Assembly (NCBI GenBank): GCA_017996175.1
Contig: JAGOHK010000010.1
Coordinates: 18,309 to 82,308 of the forward strand
Length of the DNA stretch: 64,000 bases
Reading direction: 5' to 3'
DNA from: Leptospiraceae bacterium
GTDB lineage: Bacteria > Spirochaetota > Leptospiria > Leptospirales > Leptospiraceae
Position numbers and translations under genes: made by a program. Below are positions 37,514 to 47,771 of this stretch, in pieces. Below the pieces are notes generated by a model. It had not been told where the DNA came from. It searched no databases and saw only the letters and a program-made list of their open reading frames with translations. Each line of letters begins with the position of its first letter. Positions within the stretch are counted from its first letter, which is position 1.

Positions 37514-39343
37514 TTGAATCCAGCATCCAGAACAGAAGCTCATAAAATCTTCGCCTCATTATACAGAAAGAAGCGTTCACCCGAACATCAGCAATTAATT
37601 GATGATGCAATCACTCGCTCGAATGATGTTTTTATTCGCATTGACTTGATAAAAAAAATTGATGAAGAGCAAGAAAGAAAAGAAAGAATAAAAGAAGAAC
37701 CTGCTCAAACAGAAAGCAAAATTGAAACTTCTAAGTCATCCTCCATGGCGGGTAATATTGGTAATCCTAAACCAATGGTACCTAAAAATCAAACCTCCGC
37801 TCAAATTCCAGCCGTTACAGATAATTCTGGCGGTTTTATGGATAAACTTTTTGGCGGTGGAAATAATATTGCGAAGTTTGCGAAAGAAACTAAAACTCTC
37901 GAGTTAGGGCTATTCGCTCGTAAACCCACAATCTCTAAGAATGTGGAGAAAATTTTTCGTTCCTTAAAGGAAGATGAAATAATAAGTACAATTCAAGCAC
38001 TCAAATATTCAGAACAAGTTGGTTGGAGAATTTGGACTCCTCTTGTTTATAATGTAGTCTTAAATTACAACAGGTTCTTCAATACTTTTATTTCTCTAGA
38101 TAGCCTATTTCGAGATGAAATTTCTGCCGAAGTTTTTCTGGGTAGATCAACAAAAATGCAAATGTACTATGCGCGAATTTTAAATCGCCCTGATACAAAA
38201 GAAATCATCATGGATAAAGTTCCTGCGTTAATCAAGACAGAAGCAAAACTTTATCCCAAAATAGAATCTATTCTAACTGGGTTAAATTACGGTTTAACTC
38301 TAGAATCACGCAAACCATCTCTAACGGATGCGATAGTCGCCTTTCATGTTGTAATGACCAAAAAATTAGTTCCATGGACTGAGCTAGAAAAAACACTAAA
38401 CGTATCTCCCATTGACGAAAGAAAATTTAACGCTACGCAAGAAGTTACAAAACAAATAGAATTAGCAACAGCAAAACTATCCAATGACATACAATCTAAA
38501 TTGAATATCAAAGATGAATTGGACTTTTTAAAGAAAAATTATTTTTCCTTTGGAGAAGGTGGGAAATTATCTTTTGAGTTTTTAAATTTGATTATCGATG
38601 ACTACGTCGCTCACTACTATGCAGAGAACATGCAGACAGACGTTTTAAAATCAAACTTTAAGAATACTCCTCATAAGCTGCTCCAATTAGTTTGCCGTGA
38701 TTTGCAGAGTAATTATATTCCTCTCGTAGAAGGCTACGTCAAACTTGATCTAAACCAAGTAAAAGATGTTCTGATCATGCAGATTGGTTTATTCTTTCCA
38801 GAGATCGACCGAATGAATAATATTCTCCGCACACTTGATGCATTCAATCGAAAATTCCCAAGTTTCCAATATGGATTTCAAAATTACTCAGAACATTTAA
38901 CAAAAGGAACGCAGGATCAAATTGAATCACAATTGTTAAAAGTTTTAACGGAAGGATCGGACTTCTTTCATAAATTTGCAACTAAAATGACGACAGTGAT
39001 TGAAAATCACATGTTAGCTTTGAGTTATGAAGAAAGCGGGCAGATCAACGAAAAGACTCTTCTAACAAAAGAAAAAGTAATTGAAGAAATAAAAATCATG
39101 CAAAGATTTATTCCATTCGCGGATGGTAAAATGGTTTCTCAAAATCGTTTAGCAGGAAAAACAGTATTTCAAGTTCTATTTGAAATGACAAGGCTCCTTT
39201 ATAATTACGCTGTGATATTTAAAGATGGTGCCCTCCTTGCGAAACTCGGACAAAGCGCAAGAAATGAAGCAGAATTACAAAAACTCTATAGCGATTACGA
39301 GAGATTAACCTCCAAACCCTATACGATAACCAAGCAGGACTAA
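37514..39343 (+). CDS. Large hypothetical protein, 609 aa
   Basis: It begins at a TTG with AGAGGG about 8 bp upstream. No signal peptide or membrane segment. The first 60 residues are charged and coiled-coil-like; residues about 65-100 form a Pro/Ser/Gln-rich linker; the remainder is long helices. I do not recognise the family. It is between lolA-like and trpS on the same strand, spacing 1 and 6 bp, so it belongs to the same operon. Confidence 0.6.
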   Translation: MNPASRTEAHKIFASLYRKKRSPEHQQLIDDAITRSNDVFIRIDLIKKIDEEQERKERIKEEPAQTESKIETSKSSSMAGNIGNPKPMVPKNQTSAQIPAVTDNSGGFMDKLFGGGNNIAKFAKETKTLELGLFARKPTISKNVEKIFRSLKEDEIISTIQALKYSEQVGWRIWTPLVYNVVLNYNRFFNTFISLDSLFRDEISAEVFLGRSTKMQMYYARILNRPDTKEIIMDKVPALIKTEAKLYPKIESILTGLNYGLTLESRKPSLTDAIVAFHVVMTKKLVPWTELEKTLNVSPIDERKFNATQEVTKQIELATAKLSNDIQSKLNIKDELDFLKKNYFSFGEGGKLSFEFLNLIIDDYVAHYYAENMQTDVLKSNFKNTPHKLLQLVCRDLQSNYIPLVEGYVKLDLNQVKDVLIMQIGLFFPEIDRMNNILRTLDAFNRKFPSFQYGFQNYSEHLTKGTQDQIESQLLKVLTEGSDFFHKFATKMTTVIENHMLALSYEESGQINEKTLLTKEKVIEEIKIMQRFIPFADGKMVSQNRLAGKTVFQVLFEMTRLLYNYAVIFKDGALLAKLGQSARNEAELQKLYSDYERLTSKPYTITKQD

Positions 39344-39349
39344 GGAACC

Positions 39350-40318
39350 ATGAGAATTTTAACCGGCGTCCAACCTTCAGGAAAACTTCATCTAGGTAAC
39401 TATTTTTCTGTTATGGATAAAATGATTCGTTATCAGAAAGACCATGACCTTTTTTGTTTTGTGGCGAACTTACATTCCCTAACAACTTTTAAATCAAAAG
39501 AAGCATTAGAGGAGAATACATTTGATGCAGTTTGCGATTTTTTGGCGCTGGGTATTGATCCGGAAAAGTCAACCTTTTGGATTCAATCCGATGTTCCTCT
39601 TGTAACCGAGCTTACTTGGTATTTAAGTATATGCATTAACGTTAATCAATTGCACCTAGCACATTCCTATAAAGATAAGACGGCTAAAGGTATTAATCCT
39701 ACAGGCGGTCTATTTTTTTATCCAATACTCATGGCTGCAGATATTCTGCTGTATGACACACAGCGAGTCCCTGTTGGAAAAGATCAGAAACAACATCTAG
39801 AATTTACAAGGGATATTGCTAATAAATTTAATCACGATTTTGGAAGTACGTTTTTAATTCCTGAGCCAGAGATAGATGAGGATACTGCCATTATACCCGG
39901 AACAGACGGCGCAAAAATGTCTAAATCTTATGGAAATACAATTAACTTTTTTGATAAAGAATCTTCCATTCGAAAATCGGTTATGTCGATTGTATCTGAC
40001 TCTGCCGGAATCGATGAGGCAAAAGATCCAGACAAAAGTGTAATTTTTTCTATCTACAAACTTTTTCTAAATGAAACGGACTTAAAAACTCTACGTAGTA
40101 GATTCGAAACACCAGGGCTTCGCTATGGTGACGTTAAAAAAGAATTATTTTCTACCATCATGGACTATTTTGCTCCTTATCGTAAAAAAAGAGAGGAACT
40201 CGTGGCTAACCGTCCTTATGTGGAAGAACTTTTACAGAAAGGTTCTGGCAAAGCTCATTCTGCCGCAGCTCCTGTAATAGATCGAGTTCGTTCTAAGCTT
40301 GGAATTAAGAGAGGCTAA
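39350..40318 (+). CDS. trpS: Tryptophanyl-tRNA synthetase
   Basis: 322 residues. Class I motifs are intact: HIGH variant LHLGN at 13-17 and KMSKS at 189-193; the Trp-pocket region [22 protein letters not shown] is typical. The gene starts 6 bp after the 609-residue gene and converges with the amine-oxidase gene by a 4-bp overlap. It charges tRNA-Trp. Confidence 0.95.
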   Translation: MRILTGVQPSGKLHLGNYFSVMDKMIRYQKDHDLFCFVANLHSLTTFKSKEALEENTFDAVCDFLALGIDPEKSTFWIQSDVPLVTELTWYLSICINVNQLHLAHSYKDKTAKGINPTGGLFFYPILMAADILLYDTQRVPVGKDQKQHLEFTRDIANKFNHDFGSTFLIPEPEIDEDTAIIPGTDGAKMSKSYGNTINFFDKESSIRKSVMSIVSDSAGIDEAKDPDKSVIFSIYKLFLNETDLKTLRSRFETPGLRYGDVKKELFSTIMDYFAPYRKKREELVANRPYVEELLQKGSGKAHSAAAPVIDRVRSKLGIKRG

Positions 40319-41682
40319 ATCCCATTCACCGCATCAATGGCAGATAAAAGAGCTCCTTCCATTGTACCGTTGTATTTGCCTAAATGCTCTCCAGCAAAAT
40401 GAACTCGCCCGTGATTCTTTTTTAGTATAGATTTTACATCAAACGTTCCAGGCGCATAAATAGAATTAGCTCCTTCTATAAAAGGTTCATTTTGCCATGC
40501 TTTCAGATCGATCTTTTCTAATTTTAAAGTAGAGAGTAATTCGATACTATCTAAATTTTGTTTTACAAATGTCGGTAAATATTCTGTAGATAATCGAGAA
40601 TAAGTATCAGCCCTATCGCCAGACGATAGCAAGGTGAGGATTCCTTTGTTTGCCGCTTTGTTTTTAACCCCGTTTGAGTAAATATTCTGAAAGACACCAT
40701 CACCCTGAATATAGAGTTTGTCTCTTACATAATCAATCCCTTTATAAAGAGCAGAAACTTTCGTAATCCGACTCATTCGCAACTGGAGTAAAGCAAGTTT
40801 ATGTTCTTTAGGTAGATCAGGATAAATTTTTATTTTATTTAGCTGGCTGGAAGGAATTGCAATAATACATGCGTCAGACGAAATACTTTTACCAGATTTA
40901 GATTTCAGAATAACACCATTACCTAAATCCTCTATCGAAATAATCGGATCTGAAATAATAAAGTTAGTCCCTTTTAAATTAGATTTTAACGAGTCGATGA
41001 TTTTTTCAGAACCAGTTTGTATTTTATACTGAAAAGGGGAGCCATTTTCAGTAAACTCAAATAGAGCTATCGCTTTTTCTGCTGAAATCGTTCGAATATT
41101 TTCCCCTAAGATTACGCTGTATTTTATATCTAGCAAATACAGCTCTTCTTCTGTTACTCCTTGGTATTTCAAAAAAGAGTATATATCTAATTTGTCCAAA
41201 CCAACTTTTTTTTCAGGGGACATTTTTTCAAAAAGAGAGATAACTCGTTTAATAATTTCTCTTGTTTGTGAATTAGGTTTCACAAGATTCGATTCAATTA
41301 AATTATCGCCAAGTAAAATATCATTCATTACTGGATACGCTTTTAATTCTATTCCTAATTCCTTGCATAGACTTTTGATTGTAAAATGATTTTCCTGAAT
41401 CCATTCTGCTCCTAACTCTGAGGTTAATTGTGATTCATCGTTAGATATAGTTAAAACACGTCCACCGAAACGATTCTTTGCTTCTACAATTGAAACTTCA
41501 TAACCAGAATTTTTCAATAGATATGCTGAATAAAGTCCAGCAATTCCAGCACCTACAACTGTTACTTTTTTGACGGATAAATTCTTTTTATTAGAAGTCT
41601 GAGCAGATAAACTACCAATAGCGGATACTGCCGTTATTGCGGTGATTGTCTTTGATAAAAATTCAGAACGATTTATTTTCAT
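40315..41682 (-). CDS. Exported FAD-dependent amine oxidase
   Basis: 455 residues. An N-terminal signal peptide (about 1-27, ending SAQT) is followed by the FAD motif [17 protein letters not shown], then [13 protein letters not shown] (the RxGGR of flavin amine oxidases), a long substrate domain, and [11 protein letters not shown] near the end. It would oxidise an amine outside the cytoplasm. It is the last gene of an operon with a porin and an ABA4-like protein. Confidence 0.78.
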   Translation of the reverse strand: MKINRSEFLSKTITAITAVSAIGSLSAQTSNKKNLSVKKVTVVGAGIAGLYSAYLLKNSGYEVSIVEAKNRFGGRVLTISNDESQLTSELGAEWIQENHFTIKSLCKELGIELKAYPVMNDILLGDNLIESNLVKPNSQTREIIKRVISLFEKMSPEKKVGLDKLDIYSFLKYQGVTEEELYLLDIKYSVILGENIRTISAEKAIALFEFTENGSPFQYKIQTGSEKIIDSLKSNLKGTNFIISDPIISIEDLGNGVILKSKSGKSISSDACIIAIPSSQLNKIKIYPDLPKEHKLALLQLRMSRITKVSALYKGIDYVRDKLYIQGDGVFQNIYSNGVKNKAANKGILTLLSSGDRADTYSRLSTEYLPTFVKQNLDSIELLSTLKLEKIDLKAWQNEPFIEGANSIYAPGTFDVKSILKKNHGRVHFAGEHLGKYNGTMEGALLSAIDAVNGI

Positions 41683-41691
41683 AGTGTTTTC

Positions 41692-43035
41692 CTAAAAGTC
41701 CATTGTTGATCTAATAAATAATTGCCTATCTCTGTTGGAGTAAGATACAATTCCCTGATTTATTCTAGAATAGTATTGATTATCATAAGCTGTTTTAGTC
41801 GAAGCATCCCCATATATATCCACATAATCTCTACGAATGCCGCCATCTTTATCATACTGAAAAAGCTCCGATCCACCAAGAGCAAATCTCACTGAATCGC
41901 TATAAGAATATTCGATAAAAATAGATTTCTTTGTAAATCGAGATCTGTCTCCTTGAACAGTAGGGGTAAATATACCATTAACCCCTCTTCCAGTCTCTCC
42001 ACGGAAAATTAATTGAAAATCAGAAAAACCAAATCCCAGCCAGCCATAAAATGCCCTATCCTTTAAGTCAGATTCGTAAACTGGAAGTAGATTTGGATTT
42101 AGTCTATCAAATATTTTTCCTCTATATTGTTTTTTCCAAAGAACTCCTATCCCTAAGTTGACATATTTGTCGAATAATAATGTAAATTCTCCACCCATAG
42201 ATTCACTATGCTGTGCCCGAAGGTCTCGTTCCTTTCTGGTTAATACATCATTATCCGAAGGAAGGCAATTCGTTTTACCTTCTTTACATTCATCGCCAGC
42301 AACTCCCAGAACATTTCCTGCCCTGCCTAACGCATGAAAGCCTAATTTTATTTTTTTAATCTGTGGCTCAAAAGAAAAGCGGCTAACAGCATCATATCCG
42401 CTAGAGGTAGAGTTTTGTAAGTCTCGATACCCTTCTCCATTCACAATTCCCAAATGAAGATTAAAACTCTTTACTTGCATTAAAAAGGATGTTCCTAAAT
42501 CGGCGGCTTGAGAAGAAAACCCAAGCGACTCCATTGGCGACCTATCCACATAACGCCATTTCCAATAGCCATTCCATTGAGTGTACACATGTGGGAGTTC
42601 ATGAATACCAACGATAAAGGAAAAATTAAATACCCCGTATTCAATATTTTTTTTCACGTTTGCCCTACGAATTCCAAGGGTATATGGATTCGACTTATTA
42701 CCATTATCCGCAGTAGTATCAGATGTAAAATTACTAGAACGTAAAATTTCACCCCAAAATTCTACAGTAACTTTTTTTTCTTCCCATTCTTTACTGATCA
42801 TAAACAAAGTCCAAGGCATAGAAAAACCAGTTCGATCATCTTTCCGAGAATTCGATACTCCAGATGATGAGTCGCGCAATCTGTAACCGAAAGCTGGAGA
42901 AATTACAGCACCTACTTTTAAACCGAAATACGCATCCGGCAAATCTTCCTTAGTCGTAATTATTTTTTCTGGATAAACAGAATTAACCACTAACAAAAAG
43001 ATTATACATAAGTATTTCCTTTTCATTTTTAACAT
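41692..43035 (-). CDS. Outer-membrane beta-barrel (porin-like) protein
   Basis: The ATG at 43035 gives 447 residues; ATG 43026 (MKRK) is also possible. Signal peptide to about residue 22, then alternating amphipathic strands with aromatic girdles and a C-terminal Phe (STMDF), the signal for barrel insertion. A Cys pair lies in a loop near residues 255-265. No specific family is recognised. It lies between the ABA4-like and the amine-oxidase genes, 13 bp and 9 bp away. Confidence 0.7.
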   Translation of the reverse strand: MLKMKRKYLCIIFLLVVNSVYPEKIITTKEDLPDAYFGLKVGAVISPAFGYRLRDSSSGVSNSRKDDRTGFSMPWTLFMISKEWEEKKVTVEFWGEILRSSNFTSDTTADNGNKSNPYTLGIRRANVKKNIEYGVFNFSFIVGIHELPHVYTQWNGYWKWRYVDRSPMESLGFSSQAADLGTSFLMQVKSFNLHLGIVNGEGYRDLQNSTSSGYDAVSRFSFEPQIKKIKLGFHALGRAGNVLGVAGDECKEGKTNCLPSDNDVLTRKERDLRAQHSESMGGEFTLLFDKYVNLGIGVLWKKQYRGKIFDRLNPNLLPVYESDLKDRAFYGWLGFGFSDFQLIFRGETGRGVNGIFTPTVQGDRSRFTKKSIFIEYSYSDSVRFALGGSELFQYDKDGGIRRDYVDIYGDASTKTAYDNQYYSRINQGIVSYSNRDRQLFIRSTMDF

Positions 43036-43048
43036 TGTATCAACTCTA

Positions 43049-43471
43049 TCAAATAGGATATCCAACTAGAAAAAATCGAATGATATAATAGAGGAGAAAT
43101 CCAGCAGGCCCGAACATCAATGTGAAAAATAAACAAGGAAGTAATATAAAGTGCGAAATTCCATTCTGGATTGCATCCCTCCATTCCCATGTTCCAACAA
43201 ATAAATCAAAAACAAGATAGTGGACCCAACCTGCAAGCAAGGCATTCTTATTGCGAAAAAGTTTTGCAACCCCGTCTAATGTTGAAAACCCTCCGTTTGT
43301 TTTGCCCAGACTTATGGCAATATAAAAAATGTAGACCGCAGCCAATAAAACAGGGAACAGGTAGGAATTGATTAATTTTTCAGTGACAGTCCAGCGAGGT
43401 AGGGCAGCCATTAGTATCCATGGAATGAGTGCAATTATATTTGCTATCTTAAAAACTAAGTCCGGTGTCAT
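43049..43471 (-). CDS. ABA4-like membrane protein
   Basis: 140 residues with four hydrophobic segments. The signature of the ABA4 family (PF14108) is seen in the WVHYLVFDLFVGTWEWRDA block and LLPCLFFTLMFGPAGFLLYYIIR. Plant ABA4 is needed to form neoxanthin from violaxanthin; in bacteria the family's role is less certain. The operon with a porin and an amine oxidase is unusual for a carotenoid enzyme. Confidence 0.75.
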   Translation of the reverse strand: MTPDLVFKIANIIALIPWILMAALPRWTVTEKLINSYLFPVLLAAVYIFYIAISLGKTNGGFSTLDGVAKLFRNKNALLAGWVHYLVFDLFVGTWEWRDAIQNGISHFILLPCLFFTLMFGPAGFLLYYIIRFFLVGYPI

Positions 43472-43557
43472 AAAATTATTCCTTTCTTGCTAATTAAATT
43501 ATGCATGTAAAAAATAGGAATTAAAATAAACTAATTTTTACGATCTCGGAGAGTTAA

Positions 43558-44328
43558 ATGAAAAATATTGCACATAGAGGATTTAGCGGCAAATACCCCG
43601 AAAATACTCTCATAGCGTTTAAAAAAGCCATTGAGTTAGAAGCGGATATGATTGAGTTAGACATCACTCTATCGAAAGATAAAATACCAATAGTAATTCA
43701 CGATGATACTCTGGAGAGAACAACAAATGGAAACGGAAAAGTTCGCGCAACAGCGTCTAACAAACTTAAACTCCTAGATGCTGGTTCTTGGAAAAATCCC
43801 AAATTTCATGAAGAAAGAATTCCAACCCTAGAAGAAGTTTTGCGGTTAATCGAAAAAAGTAAAATCGATTTAAATATCGAAATCAAATCCTCTGCATTTG
43901 AAAAAAAACATTCTACTTCTTGCATTGAATTACAAACACTAAACTTAATTCAAAAGTATAAACTCATGAATCGAATCGTAATTTCTTCCTTCGAATCAAA
44001 GATATTACTGCGGCTACGAGAATTATCCGCTAAAGTAAGACTTGGCTTTTTAATCGAGCCAAATTTCGAAACAATAAAGAGCGACCCAATGGCATTCGTA
44101 AAACAAATTCGTGCCAGCTCACTTAATATGCATAAATCACAAGTTGGGAGTAAAATTTTTAAACACGCAATAGATTTAAAAATTCCAATCTTCATCTACA
44201 CCGTAAATACAATTCAGGAAATGAAAAAAATGCAGGCAAATCAAGTAGCCGGAGTTTTCACTAACTTTCCTGATAGATTGAAAAAAATTACTACAGATAA
44301 TAAAAATAAAAAAATTCTTTTATTTTAA
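43558..44328 (+). CDS. ugpQ: Glycerophosphodiester phosphodiesterase
   Basis: 256 residues. Motifs AHRGFSGKYPENTLIAF (H5/R6), EADMIELDI, and VIHDDTLERTTNG carry the acid-base His pair and calcium or metal ligands of the GDPD family. No signal peptide, so cytoplasmic, like UgpQ rather than GlpQ. It hydrolyses glycerophosphodiesters to glycerol-3-phosphate and an alcohol. Confidence 0.85.
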   Translation: MKNIAHRGFSGKYPENTLIAFKKAIELEADMIELDITLSKDKIPIVIHDDTLERTTNGNGKVRATASNKLKLLDAGSWKNPKFHEERIPTLEEVLRLIEKSKIDLNIEIKSSAFEKKHSTSCIELQTLNLIQKYKLMNRIVISSFESKILLRLRELSAKVRLGFLIEPNFETIKSDPMAFVKQIRASSLNMHKSQVGSKIFKHAIDLKIPIFIYTVNTIQEMKKMQANQVAGVFTNFPDRLKKITTDNKNKKILLF

Positions 44329-44363
44329 AAGGTGATTTCATATCTAATGTTTAGAGGAATTAA

Positions 44364-45782
44364 ATGAATAAAATAAAAACCCTTGGCGAATTAAAAAAAA
44401 GCAATTATATTGAAAGAAGTATCAAAGTGGAAATGGCAGAAAATCTTTCTGCAAAGTTACTTAAAAAAGAAGCCATTTTTCCAAAAATTCATGGTTATGA
44501 AGATACAGTGATTCCTCAATTAGTAAATGCAATTTTATCGGGGCATAATATTGTTATGCTCGGTGAAAAAGGACAAGCTAAAAGTAGAATCATGCGCGCC
44601 CTTGTCAATCTGCTTGACAAAGAAATCCCAGTCATCAAAGGAACCGAAATTCCAGAAAGTCCATTTCATCCAATCACAGCTAAAGGGAAAAAAATCATTT
44701 CCGAACAAGGGGATAATACTGAATTAACTTGGCTCACGCGAGATGAACGGTATGGAGAACGCCTTGCACCCGGCGCACGTATTGGAGATATTATCGGGGA
44801 CTTAGATCCATCCCGCATTGTAAACGGAGAGCCATTGTCATCCGAAGGTGCGATTCATTTTGGTTTGCTTCCTCGAATGAATCGCGGCATATTTGCCGTA
44901 AACGAAATGCCTGACTTGGATTATCTTGTGCAAGTTTCTCTTTTTAATATATTAGAAGAAGCTGATATTCAAATTCGCGGGATCCCAATTCGTTTTCCGC
45001 TCGATGTAATGGTTTGTTTTACTGCAAATCCAGATGATTATTCTAGAAGTGGAAAAATTATTTCACAACTCAAAGATAGAATCGGTTCTGAAATTCGCAC
45101 CCATTATCCAAAAACAAGACAGATTGGACTTGAAATCACGAAACAAGAAATCAAACTTCCCATCAAAACACCTGAAATTATTGTCCCACCTTACATAGAA
45201 GAAATAATCGAAGAGATTACAATCCAAGCCAGAAGCTCTCATTTAGTAAATCAAAAATCAGGAGTAAGTGCCAGACTTTCTATCGCCAACTATGAAGTAG
45301 CCGTTAGCTCTGCAAGAAAACGAGCTTTGAATTTCGGAGAATCCAGGGGCTATGTCAGACTTACCGATCTGGGAAATATATTTGCATCCTGTTCCGGCAA
45401 AATAGAATTAGACCCATATCGCGATGAAGCAGTTAGTGAATACCAAGTTGTAATTAAATTACTTGATCAGGCAACACGCGTTATCTTCGAAGAGTATTTT
45501 CCTCCTAAAAAATACGTAACTAATTTTAACGATATTGCAAAGCAAATCTATTCCATGGGCAAACTGGAAATATCTGATTTAATGCCAACAGCAAGTTATC
45601 GTGCTCTATTGAAATCTGTTCCCGCGCTCTGGGATTTGCTTCACGAAAAAGGAATGGATGCAGAAGATCATTTATTTGTTACAGGTGTAGAATTTATCTT
45701 GGAAGGATTAGCGTCTACTCAGAAGTTGTCTCGTCGTAGACTCGGAGAAATTTCTACCTTCAAAACCGTGGATGCATATTAG
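44364..45782 (+). CDS. MoxR/magnesium-chelatase-like AAA ATPase
   Basis: 472 residues. Walker A is GEKGQAKS (third Gly replaced by Ala), followed by a sensor/helix insert FGLLPRMNRGIFAVNEMPDL (Walker B region with the family's NEMPDL) and an ANPDDYSRSGKIISQLKDRIGS, which is the ChlI/MoxR arginine-finger region. Such ATPases usually act with a VWA protein; none is next to it. It converges with the nitroreductase gene by 4 bp. Confidence 0.72.
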   Translation: MNKIKTLGELKKSNYIERSIKVEMAENLSAKLLKKEAIFPKIHGYEDTVIPQLVNAILSGHNIVMLGEKGQAKSRIMRALVNLLDKEIPVIKGTEIPESPFHPITAKGKKIISEQGDNTELTWLTRDERYGERLAPGARIGDIIGDLDPSRIVNGEPLSSEGAIHFGLLPRMNRGIFAVNEMPDLDYLVQVSLFNILEEADIQIRGIPIRFPLDVMVCFTANPDDYSRSGKIISQLKDRIGSEIRTHYPKTRQIGLEITKQEIKLPIKTPEIIVPPYIEEIIEEITIQARSSHLVNQKSGVSARLSIANYEVAVSSARKRALNFGESRGYVRLTDLGNIFASCSGKIELDPYRDEAVSEYQVVIKLLDQATRVIFEEYFPPKKYVTNFNDIAKQIYSMGKLEISDLMPTASYRALLKSVPALWDLLHEKGMDAEDHLFVTGVEFILEGLASTQKLSRRRLGEISTFKTVDAY

Positions 45783-46954
45783 ACAATCATGTCCTTCAAA
45801 CTTCTTCTGGGGGAAAAGAACTTGTAGTCGCTACGACCTAGTCGCGCGATCATTTGCACTTTCTCGTTTCCTTTTGCCCCGGTTAATGCTTCCATTTGTA
45901 ATCTAATACTTTCCATCTCACTGTATTCCTGCAAACACTCACTCATAGGGTGCATCTTTAAACCAAGTTTCGTTGCTCCAAGATGAAACCTCGCATAGTC
46001 CATGCCAGTGAGTATCCAATCCTTCTTTGTATTGGTTTTTGTTTTCCAAAATACAATTCCCTTTATGGACTTCATTCTCTCTTTGTATCTGGCTAAATAA
46101 ATATCAATCCCTTGTTTATCATGAAACTTCTTCGGCTCAGGACCTAAGAAAAATGTTTCTGCCATAAAGCGAGAAAATCCTGTTACCGCATTGCCCGGTA
46201 GAGAAATACCGTCTCTTTTAGTTTGAATTTCTTTATCGTTAAATCGAAACCAAATTCGGCTTTCATCATTTTTGATTTCATTATAGGATTCTAATTTTGC
46301 AGCATTATAAAAAATTTCTCTATACGGATTCATTTCAGAATCATTCAAAATGAATTTTAATTCAGAGTTCTCTGGATTTGCTAATTCACGAAGTTTAGTT
46401 ACTTCCTCTTCCGTTATAAAATTTCCTTCGTAGAGAGCTCGATTCGTCGCTCTAAGTTTTATGGAATCATATAGAATATGACCTGAAACTTTACTTGCGG
46501 ATAATTTTATTTTTGCGACAGGCTTTTTACCTATCTCTTCTAATTTGTAATCTCCATCGGGAAGAAGTTTTATTTCCGTATCATATCCGATTTGTTTTGC
46601 ACCAATTTTTAGTAACTCAAGAAATGTTCCTTGACCAATATGAATTTGTCTAGAGGGAACATCAGTGATCGATAGAATTCGCTTTTCATCTACATATAAA
46701 TGCATTTCTGTAGAATTTAAAATTTTAAATTTCCATGGTTGCGTATTATGAGGATTTGGTGCCGTGATTCCTACATTGATTGCTTTTAAAATTGGCTCTT
46801 CATACTTTTCTGAGTTTGCATTTTCAAGAGGATCATCGCCTGATTTACCTGCCAAACGTGCATCACTTGAAGATGCACAGTATTCTAAAAATGCTGGTAC
46901 AGTTAAGATGATTCCCGATCTTACTAAAAAGTTTTTTCTGGATAATTTATTCAA
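45779..46954 (-). CDS. Acg-family FMN-binding nitroreductase-like lipoprotein
   Basis: 391 residues. The N-terminus (SRKNFLVRSGI..FLEYC) looks like a twin-Arg-type or lipoprotein signal with a Cys at residue 26. GITAPNPHNTQPWKF around 63-77 is the family-defining flavin-binding motif. The C-terminal KMHPMSECLQEYSEM is typical of the Acg group. It may reduce nitro or quinone compounds at the cell surface, or simply bind flavin. Confidence 0.7.
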   Translation of the reverse strand: MNKLSRKNFLVRSGIILTVPAFLEYCASSSDARLAGKSGDDPLENANSEKYEEPILKAINVGITAPNPHNTQPWKFKILNSTEMHLYVDEKRILSITDVPSRQIHIGQGTFLELLKIGAKQIGYDTEIKLLPDGDYKLEEIGKKPVAKIKLSASKVSGHILYDSIKLRATNRALYEGNFITEEEVTKLRELANPENSELKFILNDSEMNPYREIFYNAAKLESYNEIKNDESRIWFRFNDKEIQTKRDGISLPGNAVTGFSRFMAETFFLGPEPKKFHDKQGIDIYLARYKERMKSIKGIVFWKTKTNTKKDWILTGMDYARFHLGATKLGLKMHPMSECLQEYSEMESIRLQMEALTGAKGNEKVQMIARLGRSDYKFFSPRRSLKDMIV

Positions 46955-46956
46955 AG

Positions 46957-47424
46957 TTACTCTTTCAAGTCCATGAGCAATCCGCGGATACGCTCAATTT
47001 GCTTCAAGAGAGAAAAAGCGGAGTTCTGCGGACTAAGCATAGTAGACGCTAAGATTTGAATATTCTCATCTAAGACTTTTACTGTCATAAGAATTTTTTT
47101 GTCATTACGTCCACGTTGTCTGGCTTGGGTCAATTGGGTATTATTCTTTAGAATTGTATTTGTAATATCTTTTACTAATTTTTTATATTCGGTTAAATTA
47201 TCTTGGTTAGGAAAAGCTAAAAATCGTTTTTCCATTTCGGGAAGCTTTTGCCAGAGCTCATTGATTTCTCTTGTTTGTTCTTTGTCTGATGGGGCGATAG
47301 ATTCTAGAATTGAAAGAAATGAATTTTCCTTGTCCTTAATTTTAGAAGAACCGTCAGACTTAATTCCTTTGGAATTTTTATCAGTAGTCGCATTCGATTT
47401 ATTTGGGTTAATAGAAAATTGCAT
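46957..47424 (-). CDS. YaaR (DUF327) family protein
   Basis: 155 residues. An unstructured Lys/Asn/Ser-rich head (1-35) precedes a helical domain with FLSILESIAPSD and then LTEYKKLVKDITNTIL. The YaaR-defining segment is RQRGRNDKKILMTVKVLDENIQILASTML. Function is unknown in Gram-negative bacteria. Its start overlaps the end of the bactofilin gene by 1 bp. Confidence 0.7.
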   Translation of the reverse strand: MQFSINPNKSNATTDKNSKGIKSDGSSKIKDKENSFLSILESIAPSDKEQTREINELWQKLPEMEKRFLAFPNQDNLTEYKKLVKDITNTILKNNTQLTQARQRGRNDKKILMTVKVLDENIQILASTMLSPQNSAFSLLKQIERIRGLLMDLKE

Positions 47425-47762
47425 TAGGGGTTAACCGTACATTTGCCCTCGAAGAGAACTCCTTCTTCGATTAATAATTTGGGAGTAATGACATCTCCGT
47501 ATAACTTACAAGTAGAAAGTAAAACAACTCTTTCGGAAGCATATACATTTCCGCGAATTTCCCCACCCGCGACAACAACTCTCGCCCTAATATCGGTATC
47601 GACTACTCCCGTTTTGCCGATGATTACTTTTCCGTCTGTCTGAATTAGTCCTTTGAATTTCCCATCAATTCGAATGAGTCCTGTTAGCTTAAACTCTCCG
47701 TAAAATTCAGAGCCTTCTCCGATAATGCTATTGACTGAAAATTCTTCTTGTTCTTCGTTCAT
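47424..47762 (-). CDS. Bactofilin
   Basis: 112 residues: short disordered N-terminus, then a right-handed beta-helix with the repeated Val/Gly strands of the family (FKLTGLIRIDGKFKGLIQTDGKVIIGKTG, then VVVAGGEIRGNVYASERVVLLSTCKLYGDV). Bactofilins polymerise without nucleotide and recruit cell-wall enzymes; in Leptospira and Helicobacter they help set helical shape. It sits between YaaR and an M23 protein, the typical bactofilin-M23 pairing. Confidence 0.85.
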   Translation of the reverse strand: MNEEQEEFSVNSIIGEGSEFYGEFKLTGLIRIDGKFKGLIQTDGKVIIGKTGVVDTDIRARVVVAGGEIRGNVYASERVVLLSTCKLYGDVITPKLLIEEGVLFEGKCTVNP

Positions 47763-47771
47763 TTTACTTAC

